A stretch of 64,000 bases of DNA from Psychrosphaera sp. F3M07 (GCF_018860345.1 NZ_JAHKPJ010000020.1:352296-416295); one strand, 5' to 3'. Shown: positions 30,460 to 44,813, counted from the first letter of the stretch. Program-made: numbers and translations. Notes: generated from the sequence alone by a model not told the origin.

Positions 30460-31839
30460 TTATTTGCCAATACAAAACGAACTGAATATACGACCTAATA
30501 AATCATCAGAGCTAAATTCACCTGTTATTTCATTTAGGTGTTGTTGTGCTATGCGCAACTCTTCTGCCAAAATCTCACCAGCTGTATAAGATTGTAATTG
30601 GTCTTTACCTGTTAGTAAGTGATTGTAGGCTGCTTCTAATGCATCAAGATGGCGGCGTCTTGCCATAAACGTACCTTCTGTCGTTCCTTGGAACCCCATT
30701 GCTTTTTTAAGATGAGTTTTTAATTCTTGTATGCCAATGTCATGTTGTGCCGAAATTGATAATACGGGTACTTCACCATCGATGTAGATTTTTTGTTTAT
30801 CTAACTCCACTAAGTCAATCTTGTTACGAATTATGGTAACAGACATATCTTTTGGCAGTTTGGCCATAAATTCTGGCCAGATAAGTTTAGGATCTAAACT
30901 ATCGTTTTCACTCGCATCCACCAGCAATAACACTTTATCAGCTGAGTTTATTTCTTGCCAAGCTCGTTGAATACCTATTTGTTCTACTTTATCAGGGCTT
31001 TCTCTAAGACCCGCTGTATCGATAATATGTAACGGCATACCATCTATGTGAATATGTTCTTTTAACACGTCACGAGTAGTTCCAGCTATCTCTGTCACAA
31101 TTGCAGAGTCTTTACCAGACAAGGCATTTAATAATGACGATTTTCCAGCGTTAGGTTTTCCAGCAATAACTACTTTCATACCTTCACGCATGATTGCACC
31201 TTGTTTAGCCTGATTTTGCACAGTGACTAAATAGTCGATAATAGCTAACAGGTCATTTTCAACTTTGCCATCGGATAAGAAGTCTATTTCTTCATCAGGG
31301 AAATCTATCGCGGCTTCAACATATATTCGTAGTCGGATCATTTGTTCGACAAGTTGATGGATTTTATTAGAAAACTCACCTTGTAAAGATTGCATAGCTG
31401 ATTTTGCTGCTTGTACTGATGTACTTTCAATTAAATCAGCAATAGCTTCAGCTTGAGCTAAATCTATTTTGTCATTTAAAAATGCTCGTTCTGAAAACTC
31501 GCCTGCACGAGCTAATCGAATACCTTCTATTTGTGTGATTTGTTGTAGCAACATATCAACAATTACAGGTCCACCATGGCCTTGTAGTTCTAGGACATCT
31601 TCGCCAGTGAATGAATTTGGCCCCTTAAAAAATAAAGCGATGCCTTGATCTAATAATTCACCATCTAAAGAATTAAACGAGAGGTAATCTGCATATCGTG
31701 TTTTAGGACACTTACCTAAAATTTTGTTGGCAACTAATACTGCTTTGGGACCCGATACTCTTATTATGCCTACGCCACCTTTTCCTGGGGCAGTGGCTTG
31801 TGCAGCTATAGTGTCATTTGAATAAGCTAGTACGGTCAT
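30460..31839 (-). CDS. mnmE: tRNA modification GTPase MnmE
   Basis: GTPase that works with MnmG on U34 of tRNA. 459 residues: an N-terminal tetrahydrofolate-binding domain ([21 protein letters not shown]), a helical domain with an inserted G domain (G1 [10 protein letters not shown]3 DTAG, G4 NKID) and the C-terminal signature FCIGK with the catalytic-site Cys. Standard length. It begins 113 bases after yidC and a terminator hairpin lies in that gap. Confidence 0.97.
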   Translation of the reverse strand: MTVLAYSNDTIAAQATAPGKGGVGIIRVSGPKAVLVANKILGKCPKTRYADYLSFNSLDGELLDQGIALFFKGPNSFTGEDVLELQGHGGPVIVDMLLQQITQIEGIRLARAGEFSERAFLNDKIDLAQAEAIADLIESTSVQAAKSAMQSLQGEFSNKIHQLVEQMIRLRIYVEAAIDFPDEEIDFLSDGKVENDLLAIIDYLVTVQNQAKQGAIMREGMKVVIAGKPNAGKSSLLNALSGKDSAIVTEIAGTTRDVLKEHIHIDGMPLHIIDTAGLRESPDKVEQIGIQRAWQEINSADKVLLLVDASENDSLDPKLIWPEFMAKLPKDMSVTIIRNKIDLVELDKQKIYIDGEVPVLSISAQHDIGIQELKTHLKKAMGFQGTTEGTFMARRRHLDALEAAYNHLLTGKDQLQSYTAGEILAEELRIAQQHLNEITGEFSSDDLLGRIFSSFCIGK

Positions 31840-31867
31840 TGAAGTATCTCTTTGAATTTAATGCAAT

Positions 31868-31894
31868 AAAAAAGGTGACTGGATAGTCACCTTT
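31868..31894 (-). terminator. terminator or attenuator between yidC and mnmE
   Basis: A perfect 10-bp stem AAAGGTGACT/AGTCACCTTT (31871-31880 with 31885-31894), GGAT loop, and a T run on the minus strand (31873-31868). It follows yidC by 58 bases and precedes the mnmE start by only 28, so mnmE either has a promoter in this narrow gap or depends on readthrough. Confidence 0.85.
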
Positions 31895-31952
31895 AATTTT
31901 AACTTAATTTTAGAAAACAGTTCAGAACTTTTATTAAACCGCTTTCTATCAG

Positions 31953-33614
31953 TTATTTTTTAGCTGCGTTTCTCTTATCTATATTACGATAAATGATCAA
32001 CATTTGGATGATGGATATTACGTTTGATACAAACCAATATAAAACCAATCCAGCAGGGAACATGATAAAGAACACTGAGAATATAACCGGCATCCACAAC
32101 ATCATTTTTTGTTGCATAGGATCTGTTGAAGGTGTTGGTGATAACTTCTGCATTAAGAACATAGAAGCACCAAATAACGCTGGCAAGATGTAATATGGGT
32201 CAGCAGCAGATAGGTCTGAAATCCATAAACCAAATGGTGCATGACGTAACTCAACACTTTCTAGGAATACCCAGTACAATGCTAAGAAAATAGGCATCTG
32301 TAGAATTAGTGGTAAACACCCACCCATAGGGTTTACTTTTTCTTTTTTGTACAACTCCATAGTGGCTTGGCCAAACTTCTGACGATCATCACCAAAGCGT
32401 TGTTTTAATTGTTCCATTTTTGGTTGTAATGCACGCATTTTAGCCATTGATTCATATTGCTTTTTAGTTAATGGGTACATTAACGTTTTAACAAATATTG
32501 TGATCAATATAATTGCGATACCCCAGTTACCGACAACACCATAAATAGTGATTAGTAATGAGAATAACATTTGACTGATGAACCATAAAAATCCGTAATC
32601 AACCGTTAAATCTAATGTTTCGTGGATATTACCTAGCTCTTCTTGATTTTTAGGACCAGAGAATAATGTTGCTTTTGTTTCTACAGTATCACCGGCATTT
32701 ATAACAATCGCGGGTGATTTAACACCTATAATGGCAGATTGGTTATTACCTAATACTCTAGAATAGATGTTATTTTGTTGATCTTTTGCTGGTACCCAAG
32801 CACTTACAAAGTAATGTTGGATCATGCCAATCCAGCCACCAACGGTATTTGTATTTAGTGACTTATCAGCCATGTCTTCAAAATCATAATGCTCATAAGA
32901 CTCATCAGCTGTAGAGTAAGCTCCACCACGGTAGGTAGGCATCATCATACTTTGTTCATCACCAGCGACATCTTGTTTTAACTGATAGAAAGGTTGAACT
33001 TCTAAAGCTGTAGAAGATGTATTCTTAACATTAAATGTTACATCGATAGAATGTTTATTACGTTCAAAATAAAAAGTTTTAGTAACTTCTAAACCTTCTT
33101 TTGATACATAAGTCATTGGAATGACTAACGCGTTGTTTTCTAAAACCCATTCCGTTTTTTCTACTTTATAGATAGGTCGACCTTCACCTGAAGCATCAGG
33201 TCCATTGCGGCCTATCAAACCCGATTGGGCAACGTATACATTAGGTTTTTGCGATAACAATACAAACTTATCAGCAGACTTATGTTCAGCGTCATGTTTT
33301 AGCAAAATAGTTTTAACTACATCGCCACCCTTAGTGTCTATTTGTACTTCAAACGCGTCTGTGGTTACAGTAACCAAATTTTGTGTTTGTTGTTGAATTG
33401 GAGTCTCTATTACCTGTGAACTTGTTGATGAAGGTAAATCATCATTTGAATCACTAGAAATAGGTAAAGCGGAACCAACTGCATTATTTACCGTTTGTTC
33501 GGTTTGCGCTGGTGCTACTTGAGGATTTGGGGAATAGTCAACTAACCATTGTTGATATAACAAAAAGCTTACTAATACTAAACCAATAACTAAAAATGAA
33601 CGTTGCGATTCCAT
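31953..33614 (-). CDS. yidC: membrane protein insertase YidC
   Basis: Inserts and folds inner-membrane proteins, alone or with SecYEG; the F0 c subunit is a classic client. 553 residues: an N-terminal membrane helix (about 5-22), a large periplasmic domain (about 60-335), and five C-terminal helices with the hydrophilic-groove region (GWGIAIILITIFVKTLMYPLT, MGGCLPLILQMPIFLALYWV). It lies in the conserved rpmH-rnpA-yidD-yidC order, 5 bases after yidD. Confidence 0.97.
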   Translation of the reverse strand: MESQRSFLVIGLVLVSFLLYQQWLVDYSPNPQVAPAQTEQTVNNAVGSALPISSDSNDDLPSSTSSQVIETPIQQQTQNLVTVTTDAFEVQIDTKGGDVVKTILLKHDAEHKSADKFVLLSQKPNVYVAQSGLIGRNGPDASGEGRPIYKVEKTEWVLENNALVIPMTYVSKEGLEVTKTFYFERNKHSIDVTFNVKNTSSTALEVQPFYQLKQDVAGDEQSMMMPTYRGGAYSTADESYEHYDFEDMADKSLNTNTVGGWIGMIQHYFVSAWVPAKDQQNNIYSRVLGNNQSAIIGVKSPAIVINAGDTVETKATLFSGPKNQEELGNIHETLDLTVDYGFLWFISQMLFSLLITIYGVVGNWGIAIILITIFVKTLMYPLTKKQYESMAKMRALQPKMEQLKQRFGDDRQKFGQATMELYKKEKVNPMGGCLPLILQMPIFLALYWVFLESVELRHAPFGLWISDLSAADPYYILPALFGASMFLMQKLSPTPSTDPMQQKMMLWMPVIFSVFFIMFPAGLVLYWFVSNVISIIQMLIIYRNIDKRNAAKK

Positions 33615-33619
33615 AGAGC

Positions 33620-33886
33620 TTAATTCTCTTTTTTTTCTATGTTTGATTGAGGTGAATTTGGTACAGGATCAAATCCACCTTGACTAAATGGGTGACATCT
33701 TAGAATACGTTTTAAACTAAGCCAACTACCTTTTATAGAGCCATGGTGATTTAACGCATCAATAGCATATTCTGAACAACTTGGATAAAAGCGGCATTTA
33801 GCTGGAAACCAAGGGCTAATGGCCTTTTGGTAAACCCTTATTATTTTTTTAAGGATTGTTCGCAGCGTAGAGCTATTTTTTTCCAT
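33620..33886 (-). CDS. yidD: membrane protein insertion efficiency factor YidD
   Basis: Small membrane-associated protein (88 residues) that helps YidC-dependent insertion. Conserved cysteines and motif [21 protein letters not shown], then [12 protein letters not shown]. The start at 33886 lies inside rnpA, giving a 46-base overlap, which is the usual arrangement. The tail is short and charged. Position between rnpA and yidC confirms the call. Confidence 0.96.
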   Translation of the reverse strand: MEKNSSTLRTILKKIIRVYQKAISPWFPAKCRFYPSCSEYAIDALNHHGSIKGSWLSLKRILRCHPFSQGGFDPVPNSPQSNIEKKEN

Positions 33887-34209
33887 AATTTGTTCAATTG
33901 TTTATGCAGATGTTTATTGTCTGCTTCACCTATTTGGTTTCTGGCAATGACCACTATATCAATATTGGGCAAATTATGTTGATTTAAACGAAAGCTATCG
34001 CGAATAATTCGTTTAATTCTATTTCTGCCTACCGCTGTTTTTTCTTTTTTCTTAGCAATAGTCAATCCAATTCTAGGATTATCTAGATCATTAAATTTGG
34101 CTAATATTGTGATGTGATCAGAAACTGCTTTAACTGGGTGGTCAAAAACGCGGGAAAATTGAGAGGGAGTTACAAGGCGTAACTCCCTTGGAAAAGTATT
34201 ACTTTTCAC
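33841..34209 (-). CDS. rnpA: ribonuclease P protein component
   Basis: Protein subunit of RNase P, which matures tRNA 5' ends. 122 residues, basic, with the N-terminal [17 protein letters not shown] segment and the RNA-binding motif [14 protein letters not shown]. The start is a GTG at 34209, only 2 bases after the rpmH stop; E. coli rnpA has the same kind of start. Cotranscribed with rpmH and overlapping yidD. Confidence 0.96.
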   Translation of the reverse strand: MKSNTFPRELRLVTPSQFSRVFDHPVKAVSDHITILAKFNDLDNPRIGLTIAKKKEKTAVGRNRIKRIIRDSFRLNQHNLPNIDIVVIARNQIGEADNKHLHKQLNKLWKKIALRCEQSLKK

Positions 34210-34211
34210 TA

Positions 34212-34370
<159 letters not shown>

Positions 34371-34431
34371 CTAATTAATGTAAATATCCCGCAGGTCGCG
34401 ACCCCTGCAGGGCCCCAAAAAAGGACGGCGA

Positions 34432-34460
34432 ATAATATAGATAGATGGAATAATAGTCAA
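34432..34460 (-). promoter_or_regulatory. candidate rpmH promoter
   Basis: On the minus strand, TTGACT (34460-34455), a 17-base spacer and TATTAT (34437-34432), followed by a GC-rich stretch. Between it and rpmH lies a GC-rich segment with a perfect palindrome GGTCGCGACC (34394-34403) inside a larger GCAGG/CCTGC pairing (34391-34408), unusual in this AT-rich DNA and likely a leader hairpin. Confidence 0.75.
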
Positions 34461-34526
34461 CACAATCATTCCAAAAAACAGAAAATAACAAGATATACAC
34501 AATTTTGACTGATAATTACTGTGTAT

Positions 34527-34535
34527 TGTGTATAA
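34527..34535 (-). promoter_or_regulatory. DnaA box upstream of dnaA
   Basis: TGTGTATAA, the complement of TTATACACA, fits the DnaA box consensus TTATNCACA. It lies in the 417-base gap between rpmH and dnaA, far upstream of the dnaA start. Confidence 0.55.
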
Positions 34536-34677
34536 CTTCACTGTTTTCGCTACTTTTTGTTCACAATTAAATAGTCAATATTTATCCATTAAATATTAGG
34601 CGTAACTCAAATATTACATACGCTGAATCTTATATATAGCGGCTAATATTTTAATTGTAGTTTATTCATATTCTTTG

Positions 34678-34707
34678 TTGAGTTTGTGGATAAATCTAAG
34701 GCATAAT
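34678..34707 (+). promoter_or_regulatory. candidate dnaA promoter with an internal DnaA box
   Basis: TTGAGT (34678-34683), an 18-base spacer and CATAAT (34702-34707), with a leader of about 50 bases to the dnaA start. The perfect DnaA box TGTGGATAA (34685-34693) lies inside the spacer, where bound DnaA would block RNA polymerase; this fits the known autorepression of dnaA. Confidence 0.65.
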
Positions 34708-34763
34708 AGCAAATGCTTTTACGCCCATAATAATTATAACCGTACATCATATTAGGATAATCA

Positions 34764-36149
34764 GTGTATCAATCTCTTTGGCAAAGTTGCTTGCAAGTAC
34801 TAGAGCAAGAATTAACTCTGCAGCAGTTCAATATGTGGATTCGCCCACTGCAGTTACATAGCTCAGAAAAGCTAATTACTCTGTATGCGCCAAATAGATT
34901 TGTATTAGATTGGGTTCGTGATAAATATATGGCGCGTATTACAGAATTGTTAAACCAATTCGGTGACGCTTCTAATATCCCGAGTATTAATTTTGATGTT
35001 GGATCTAAAATAGTTAACGCGCCAAGTAATCAAGCGCCTGTTGCACAACAACCTGTCTCAAATACATCTAGCACTGTTTCACCTTCAAGAATTACCCCTG
35101 TTCAAAATACTCCAGTACGTACCAGTCATAAATCTAATATTAATGAGTCTTATACATTTGATAGTTTTGTAGAAGGTAATAGTAACCAATTAGCGCGTGC
35201 AGCTGCTATGCAAGTTGCTGATAATCCAGGAAATGCTTACAACCCATTATTTTTATATGGTGGTACTGGTCTAGGTAAAACTCACTTATTGCATGCTGTC
35301 GGTAATGGCATTATGGCCAACAAGAAAGATGCAAAAGTAGTTTATATGCATTCAGAACGTTTTGTACAAGACATGGTGAAAGCACTTCAGAATAATGCCA
35401 TTGAAGAATTTAAACGTTATTACCGTGGCTTAGATGCTCTATTAATAGATGACATACAGTTTTTCGCTAAGAAAGATCGTTCACAAGAAGAGTTTTTTCA
35501 TACCTTCAATGCTTTGCTTGAAGGTAACAAACAGATAATTTTAACATCTGATCGTTATCCAAAAGAGATTGATGGTGTTGAAGATAGACTTAAAAGTCGA
35601 TTTGGTTGGGGATTAAATGTACCTATTGAGCCACCAGAGTTAGAAACTCGAGTCGCTATTTTGATGAAAAAAGCACATCAAAGTAAAGTTAAAATACCAG
35701 AAGAAGTTGCCTTTTTTATAGCAAAAAGATTGCGCTCTAATGTTCGAGAGTTAGAGGGCGCGCTGAATAGGGTGATAGCGAATGCTAACTTCACAGGCAG
35801 ACCAATTACGATTGATTTTGTAAAAGATGCATTGAGAGACCTTCTTGCATTACAAGATAAGTTAGTCACTATTGATAATATCCAAAAAACGGTCGCTGAA
35901 TATTTTAAAATTAGAGTGGCTGATATATTGTCCAAACGCCGTAGTCGTTCAGTGGCAAGACCAAGACAAATTGCTATGTCATTAGCTAAAGAATTAACTA
36001 ACCATAGTTTGCCAGAAATTGGTGATGCTTTTGGTGGCCGAGACCATACAACCGTTCTACATGCATGTAGAAAGATCAAAGAATTAAAAGAAGAGAGTCA
36101 CGAAATAAAAGAAGATGTTCAAAACCTGAACAGAATCTTGTCTTCGTAG
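34764..36149 (+). CDS. dnaA: chromosomal replication initiator DnaA
   Basis: Binds DnaA boxes at oriC and melts the origin. 461 residues: domain I ([27 protein letters not shown]), a Ser/Thr/Pro-rich linker (about 85-125), an AAA+ domain with Walker [10 protein letters not shown] and Walker B LLIDDIQF, and the C-terminal helix-turn-helix with the signature [15 protein letters not shown]. The start is a GTG at 34764, with AGGA 6 bases upstream, as in E. coli. First of dnaA-dnaN-recF-gyrB. Confidence 0.98.
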   Translation: MYQSLWQSCLQVLEQELTLQQFNMWIRPLQLHSSEKLITLYAPNRFVLDWVRDKYMARITELLNQFGDASNIPSINFDVGSKIVNAPSNQAPVAQQPVSNTSSTVSPSRITPVQNTPVRTSHKSNINESYTFDSFVEGNSNQLARAAAMQVADNPGNAYNPLFLYGGTGLGKTHLLHAVGNGIMANKKDAKVVYMHSERFVQDMVKALQNNAIEEFKRYYRGLDALLIDDIQFFAKKDRSQEEFFHTFNALLEGNKQIILTSDRYPKEIDGVEDRLKSRFGWGLNVPIEPPELETRVAILMKKAHQSKVKIPEEVAFFIAKRLRSNVRELEGALNRVIANANFTGRPITIDFVKDALRDLLALQDKLVTIDNIQKTVAEYFKIRVADILSKRRSRSVARPRQIAMSLAKELTNHSLPEIGDAFGGRDHTTVLHACRKIKELKEESHEIKEDVQNLNRILSS

Positions 36150-36162
36150 TGGGAATAGACAA

Positions 36163-37266
36163 ATGCATATAATAATTAGTAAAGAAGCATTATTAAGACC
36201 GTTAACTTTAGTATCTGGTGCAATTGAACGTAAACATACGTTACCGATACTATCCAATGTCTTAATAGAAACGTCATTAGAAGAGGTAAAGTTCACCGGC
36301 ACAGATATGGAGGTTGAATTAGTTGCTTCTGCTGTACCTGGAAATGTTATTCAAGCTGGTGCGATTACCGTTCCCGCTAAAAAGCTATTTGATATTTGTC
36401 GTTCATTACCTGATAACTCTGAAATTGAGTTTAAAGTTGATGGTCACTCTGCTGTGGTCAAGTCTGGCAAAAGTAAGTTTAGCTTATCAACTTTACCGGC
36501 AAGTGATTACCCTAATCTTGAAGAATGGTCTAGTTCTGAAAAAATAGAACTTACACGTCATGCACTTAGAGCATTAATTGAAAGTACACACTTTTCAATG
36601 GCTAACCAAGATGTTCGTTATTACCTCAATGGTATGTCTTTTGAATTAGAACCAAACTTAATCAGAACCGTATCAACAGATGGACACAGATTAGCCTTAG
36701 CACAACAATCTATTGTTAATGGGCTAACAGAGCAAAGACAAGTGATCGTGCCACGTAAGGCTGTTCTGGAGATTATTAGGCTATTAGAAGACGACGATGC
36801 TGTAATCCAATTGCATATTGGTTCAAATCATATTCGTATTGAAGAACAAAACTTTATATTCACGACTAAATTAGTTGATGGACGTTTTCCTGATTATCGT
36901 CGAGTACTTCCTCAAGGTGGAGATAAAACCATCGTTGCAGATAAGTCCATGTTAAAAGAAGTATTCCAACGCGTTTCTATTTTATCTAATGAAAAATTTA
37001 AAGGCGTTCGTTTAAATCTTTCTAATGGTGAATTATTAGTTTCAGCTAATAACCCTGAACAAGAGCAAGCTGAAGAGTCTGCTGTGGTAGATTATACCGG
37101 TGATTCATTAGAGATTGGGTTTAATGTTTCTTACATGATCGACGTTTTGAATAATATAAAAACAGATACAGTTAAAATTATGTTAGCGGACTCCAATAGT
37201 AGTGCGTTAATTGAAGGTTATGATGACGGCTCTAGCTTGTACGTTGTCATGCCAATGAAACTTTAA
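36163..37266 (+). CDS. dnaN: DNA polymerase III beta sliding clamp
   Basis: Ring-shaped processivity clamp. 367 residues (366 in E. coli), three repeated domains; conserved segments include VSGAIERKHTLPILSNVLIE, STDGHRLALAQ and the C-terminal YVVMPMKL that forms the client-binding cleft. Lies 13 bases after dnaA; it is probably expressed from the dnaA promoter and from promoters inside dnaA. Confidence 0.98.
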   Translation: MHIIISKEALLRPLTLVSGAIERKHTLPILSNVLIETSLEEVKFTGTDMEVELVASAVPGNVIQAGAITVPAKKLFDICRSLPDNSEIEFKVDGHSAVVKSGKSKFSLSTLPASDYPNLEEWSSSEKIELTRHALRALIESTHFSMANQDVRYYLNGMSFELEPNLIRTVSTDGHRLALAQQSIVNGLTEQRQVIVPRKAVLEIIRLLEDDDAVIQLHIGSNHIRIEEQNFIFTTKLVDGRFPDYRRVLPQGGDKTIVADKSMLKEVFQRVSILSNEKFKGVRLNLSNGELLVSANNPEQEQAEESAVVDYTGDSLEIGFNVSYMIDVLNNIKTDTVKIMLADSNSSALIEGYDDGSSLYVVMPMKL

Positions 37267-37276
37267 TTTTATATTA

Positions 37277-40845
<3,569 letters not shown>

Positions 40846-40864
40846 GTTAAATACACGTATTAAA

Positions 40865-40895
40865 AAAGCCTATCAGTTAATAGCTGCTAGGCTTT
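40865..40895 (+). terminator. probable terminator after gyrB
   Basis: Stem AAAGCCTA/TAGGCTTT (40865-40872 with 40888-40895) with a 15-base loop; an A run precedes it and a short, interrupted T run follows. Weaker than the other terminators in the window but placed 20 bases after the gyrB stop. Confidence 0.6.
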
Positions 40896-40961
40896 ATTAC
40901 GTTTAAGATAGTACTAAATTCAATGAATAGATTAACTTACAAGGTTCAATAGAACAGAGTT

Positions 40962-41888
40962 ATGAGTAAATATAATACAAATACATTTCAAGGCCTTATC
41001 TTAGCTTTACAAGATTATTGGGCTAGGCAAGGCTGTGTCATTATCCAACCACTTGATATGCAAGTGGGGGCCGGTACATTTCATCCAATGACGTTTCTAC
41101 GTTCATTAGGTCCAGAACCTATGAGCAGCGCATATGTACAACCATGTCGACGACCGACAGATGGTAGATATGGTGAAAATCCTAATCGTCTACAGCATTA
41201 CTATCAATTCCAAGTTATGTTGAAACCTTCGCCAAAAAATATTCAAGAATTGTATTTAGGTTCTCTTGAAGAATTAGGTTTAGATACATTAGTCAATGAT
41301 ATTCGTTTTGTAGAAGACAATTGGGAATCACCAACTTTAGGTGCTTGGGGATTAGGTTGGGAAGTTTGGTTAAACGGAATGGAGGTAACTCAATTTACGT
41401 ATTTCCAACAAGTAGGTGGTATTGAGTGCTCACCTGTGACAGGTGAAATAACTTACGGCCTTGAACGTCTAGCAATGTATTTACAAGGTGTTGATAGTAT
41501 ATATGACCTTGTATGGACAGACGGTCCATTAGGAACCGTTACCTACGGTGATGTTTTCCATCAAAATGAAGTAGAACAATCAGCATATAACTTTGAACAT
41601 GCTGATGTTGATGCGTTATTTGTCGAGTTTGATCAAGCTGAAAAAGAAAGCCAAAAATTGATTGACGCTGGATTAGCCTTACCTGCTTATGAGCAAGTTA
41701 TGAAAGCATCACATGCATTTAATATGTTAGACGCAAGGCATGCTATATCAGTAACAGAACGTCAGCGTTATATATTACGTGTTCGTAGTTTATCCAAAGC
41801 CTGCGCTCAAGCTTATTATGATGCTAGAGAACAGCTTGGTTTCCCACTTTGTAAAACTAATACGTCTGAAGTTAAGGCAAAATCATGA
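40962..41888 (+). CDS. glyQ: glycyl-tRNA synthetase alpha subunit
   Basis: Catalytic subunit of the heterotetrameric (alpha2 beta2) bacterial glycyl-tRNA synthetase. 308 residues; class II motif segments [40 protein letters not shown] and GVDSIYDL are intact. It overlaps glyS by 4 bases (ATGA), consistent with translational coupling for equal subunit amounts. Confidence 0.98.
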   Translation: MSKYNTNTFQGLILALQDYWARQGCVIIQPLDMQVGAGTFHPMTFLRSLGPEPMSSAYVQPCRRPTDGRYGENPNRLQHYYQFQVMLKPSPKNIQELYLGSLEELGLDTLVNDIRFVEDNWESPTLGAWGLGWEVWLNGMEVTQFTYFQQVGGIECSPVTGEITYGLERLAMYLQGVDSIYDLVWTDGPLGTVTYGDVFHQNEVEQSAYNFEHADVDALFVEFDQAEKESQKLIDAGLALPAYEQVMKASHAFNMLDARHAISVTERQRYILRVRSLSKACAQAYYDAREQLGFPLCKTNTSEVKAKS

Positions 41889-43948
41889 TTAAACAGAACT
41901 TATTAATCGAACTTGGGACGGAAGAGTTACCGCCAAAAGCACTTAAAAAGTTAGCAGTTTCATTTTGTGAAAATTTTGAAGCTCAAATCAAAAGTGCAAA
42001 TTTAGCATTTGATTCTATTGAATGGTTTGCTGCTCCAAGAAGGCTTGCATTAAAAGTACACAATTTAGATGAGCAACAAGCTGACAAAGAAGTAGAAAAA
42101 CGAGGTCCTGCTATTTCATCGGCCTTTGATGCTGATGGTAATGCAACAAAAGCAGCACAAGGTTGGGCAAGAGGTTGTGGCATCGATGTAAGTGAAGCAA
42201 CACGTCTTAAAACTGATAAAGGTGAATGGCTGCTACACATCGCCAAAGTGAGCGGAAAAAACATTAGTGAATTAGTTGAAGGTTTTATTGTTCAAGCATT
42301 AAAACAATTACCAATTAATAAACCGATGCGCTGGGGAGCAGGAAGTGAAGAGTTCATACGCCCAGTTCATACCTTAATCGCATTATATGGTGACACTGTG
42401 TTGCCAGCAAAAGTCTTAGGCTTAACGTCTAGCAATCAAGCACAAGGGCATCGCTTTCATCATAAAGATTTAGTAACGATAACACACGCAGATAACTATC
42501 AACGTGAATTAGAAGCGGCTTATGTGATGGTCGATTTTAATCAAAGACAACAAGCTATTAGCCAACAAATGGCGACAATTTGTGAACAAAATAATGCTAA
42601 AACAATTGAAGATAATGACTTGTTAGATGAAGTTACCTCTTTAGTTGAATGGCCTGTGGCGTTAGTTGGTACTTTCGAACAGCGTTTCTTAGAGGTGCCA
42701 CCTGAAGCACTTATTTACACAATGAAAGACGATCAAAAGTACTTTCCATTATTAGACGTTAACGGAAGTTTATTACCAAAGTTCATCTTTATATCGAACA
42801 TTGAAAGTAAAGACCCACAACAAGTTATCTCTGGAAATGAAAAAGTCGTTAGACCGCGATTGGCTGATGCAGAGTTTTTCTATAATACAGATAAAAAACA
42901 AACACTTGAGTCACGTTTAACCAGTTTAGATACTGTATTATTCCAAAAACAACTTGGAACGTTAAAAGATAAGTCGGAACGTATTGCAAAATTAGCTGGT
43001 CATATCGCTAGTCAAATTAATGCAGATGTATCCTTGTCAGAACGTGCAGGTTTATTATCTAAAACAGATTTAATGACTGAAGTTGTTATGGAATTTACCG
43101 ACATTCAAGGTGTAATGGGTAAATACTATGCGTTAAACGACGGTGAAGATGCAAAAGTAGCAGATGCTCTATATCAACAATACATGCCTAAATTTGCAGG
43201 TGATGAGCTTCCTACTTCATTGGAGGCATGCTCTGTTGCGCTAGCTGATAAGTTTGATAGCTTAGTGGGTATCTTTGGTATAGGTCAGCACCCAAAAGGG
43301 GATAAAGACCCGTTTGCCTTGAGAAGAGCGGCAATAGGTATTATTCGTATCTTAATAGAAAAAGAGCTACCTTTAGACTTTAAATCAATTGCAGAATTCA
43401 GTGCCGATCTGTTTGGTGACAAGTTATCAAATGATAATGTTATCGAAGATGTAATCGACTTTATGTTAGGGCGTTTCAGAGCACATTATCAAGAGCAAAA
43501 TATCAAAGTTGAAATGATCCGAGCAGTTGAAGTAAAACGTCCGACATCTGCGTTAGACTTCGAACGTCGCCTAAAAGCCGTGGTGAATTTTGCACAATTA
43601 GATACCGCAGTTGCTTTAGCTGCAGCAAATAAACGTGTAAACAATATCCTAAGCAAAAATGGACAGAGTGAATTTACTAAGATAGATGAAGCATTGTTAG
43701 CAGATACTGCCGAAATAAACTTAGTAAATAAATTACATTCTATTTCTGGTTCGGTTAATGCAAGTTTTGATGCTGGTGATTATCAAGCAGGCTTAAATCA
43801 GTTAGCTGAATTAAGAGAGGTAATCGATTCATTTTTTGATGATGTGATGGTTATGGCTGATGATGTCGCAGTGAAAAATAATCGTTTAGCCATACTGGGC
43901 GAATTACAGCGTTTATTTATGTTTACTGCAGATATTTCAGTTCTATAA
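41885..43948 (+). CDS. glyS: glycyl-tRNA synthetase beta subunit
   Basis: tRNA-binding subunit of glycyl-tRNA synthetase. 687 residues (689 in E. coli). N-terminal [18 protein letters not shown], central [10 protein letters not shown] and [22 protein letters not shown] segments, and the C-terminal anticodon-binding helical domain are present. Followed by a strong terminator at 43977-44002. Confidence 0.98.
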   Translation: MIKQNLLIELGTEELPPKALKKLAVSFCENFEAQIKSANLAFDSIEWFAAPRRLALKVHNLDEQQADKEVEKRGPAISSAFDADGNATKAAQGWARGCGIDVSEATRLKTDKGEWLLHIAKVSGKNISELVEGFIVQALKQLPINKPMRWGAGSEEFIRPVHTLIALYGDTVLPAKVLGLTSSNQAQGHRFHHKDLVTITHADNYQRELEAAYVMVDFNQRQQAISQQMATICEQNNAKTIEDNDLLDEVTSLVEWPVALVGTFEQRFLEVPPEALIYTMKDDQKYFPLLDVNGSLLPKFIFISNIESKDPQQVISGNEKVVRPRLADAEFFYNTDKKQTLESRLTSLDTVLFQKQLGTLKDKSERIAKLAGHIASQINADVSLSERAGLLSKTDLMTEVVMEFTDIQGVMGKYYALNDGEDAKVADALYQQYMPKFAGDELPTSLEACSVALADKFDSLVGIFGIGQHPKGDKDPFALRRAAIGIIRILIEKELPLDFKSIAEFSADLFGDKLSNDNVIEDVIDFMLGRFRAHYQEQNIKVEMIRAVEVKRPTSALDFERRLKAVVNFAQLDTAVALAAANKRVNNILSKNGQSEFTKIDEALLADTAEINLVNKLHSISGSVNASFDAGDYQAGLNQLAELREVIDSFFDDVMVMADDVAVKNNRLAILGELQRLFMFTADISVL

Positions 43949-43976
43949 TGTAGTTCTCAGAATATAAAAACATGAT

Positions 43977-44002
43977 AAAAGCCAGTTAGCCTGGCTTTTT
44001 TT
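43977..44002 (+). terminator. glyQS terminator
   Basis: Stem AAAAGCCAG/CTGGCTTTT (43977-43985 with 43991-43999), a five-base loop and a T run to 44002, 28 bases after the glyS stop. Confidence 0.92.
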
Positions 44003-44027
44003 ATATCTAAAGACCGGAGGGAAGTTT

Positions 44028-44480
44028 ATGAAAATAATGGTTTTATTGATATTGGTTAGCGTATTGATGGCATGTAGCAGCAAACCAAAAGATATGTACT
44101 CAGATTTATACCTACGTTCAGAGTTTACTTGGTGGGAAGCAAAACCTGAGTATAAGTTTAAACCAATAGAAGACACTACAAATAAAATTGTAACAACGAA
44201 AATAGAAGCTGACGGAAACCCATATCATATTAAGGTTGCTGATAAACAATGGTCAAAAAACAAAAATTGCGGCTATAAAAAAATAGAAGACAGGAGTGTG
44301 AAATTAGGAAAATGGTTAGAACTTGATTGTACGTATGATTTTGAAAAGCTAAATTCAACACCTATTCAAAAACCTTTGGAATTAAAGCCAAAAGAAACAG
44401 GTTATTATACATTTATACTAAAAATGTCGACTACAGGCCCAAGTCATATTCAAATAAATAAAGTAGAATCCGTTCGATAA
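44028..44480 (+). CDS. hypothetical lipoprotein, 150 residues
   Basis: Function not recognised. The first 16 residues form a lipoprotein signal ending in the lipobox LMAC, so the mature protein starts at Cys16 and should be membrane-anchored in the cell envelope. The mature part is hydrophilic, with FTWWEAKPEYKFKP near the front, two cysteines (in KNCGYKK and LDCTYDF) that could form a disulphide, and a beta-rich tail. A strong GGAGG lies 7 bases before the ATG. It lies between the glyQS terminator and the convergent tusA gene, so it must have its own promoter or use readthrough. Confidence 0.75.
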   Translation: MKIMVLLILVSVLMACSSKPKDMYSDLYLRSEFTWWEAKPEYKFKPIEDTTNKIVTTKIEADGNPYHIKVADKQWSKNKNCGYKKIEDRSVKLGKWLELDCTYDFEKLNSTPIQKPLELKPKETGYYTFILKMSTTGPSHIQINKVESVR

Positions 44481-44486
44481 CCTAAA

Positions 44487-44738
44487 TTAACTTTGCTTTT
44501 TAATTAAAAAATAAAATGGTGAACTTTCAATAAACTGCTCAACTAAATCATGTCCCATAAAGCGACAAAAAGAAGGAATATCTCTTACTGTGGCGGGATC
44601 ATCGGCAGTGATCAATAGCGTTTGTCCTAACTCCATGGCTCTAATTGATTTTCTAACCATCATAACTGGCTCTGGGCAACGTAGACCTAAAGCATCTAAT
44701 GTTTGATCTGATGATATATTTTCAGGGTTAAAACTCAT
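44487..44738 (-). CDS. tusA: sulfur carrier protein TusA
   Basis: Accepts persulfide sulfur from IscS and passes it on for 2-thiouridine synthesis of tRNA and other sulfur transfer. 83 residues from the ATG at 44738 (81 in E. coli). The motif [17 protein letters not shown] carries the sulfur-accepting Cys21. The start is set by family length and by GGAA 6 bases upstream; an in-frame start at 44807 would run through the fadBA terminator. It converges on the lipoprotein gene, 6 bases away. Confidence 0.94.
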   Translation of the reverse strand: MSFNPENISSDQTLDALGLRCPEPVMMVRKSIRAMELGQTLLITADDPATVRDIPSFCRFMGHDLVEQFIESSPFYFLIKKQS

Positions 44739-44775
44739 TATAAATTCCGGTAGAAGTTCATAATACAATTTTGAT

Positions 44776-44813
44776 AAAAAAAGGTGTTTAAGTCGAGGAC
44801 TAAACACCTTTTT
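44776..44813 (-). terminator. fadBA terminator
   Basis: Perfect stem GGTGTTTA/TAAACACC extended by A and T pairs (44778-44790 with 44801-44813), 10-base loop, and a T run on the minus strand (44782-44776). It lies 63 bases after the fadA stop and just upstream of tusA. Confidence 0.9.

Noticed and set aside
34582..34590. TTATCCATT as a further DnaA box
   Set aside because: Differs from the consensus at both of the last two positions, so it was not counted.
44739..44807. N-terminal extension of tusA
   Set aside because: It would run through the fadBA terminator and give a TusA longer than the family; the ATG at 44738 fits better.
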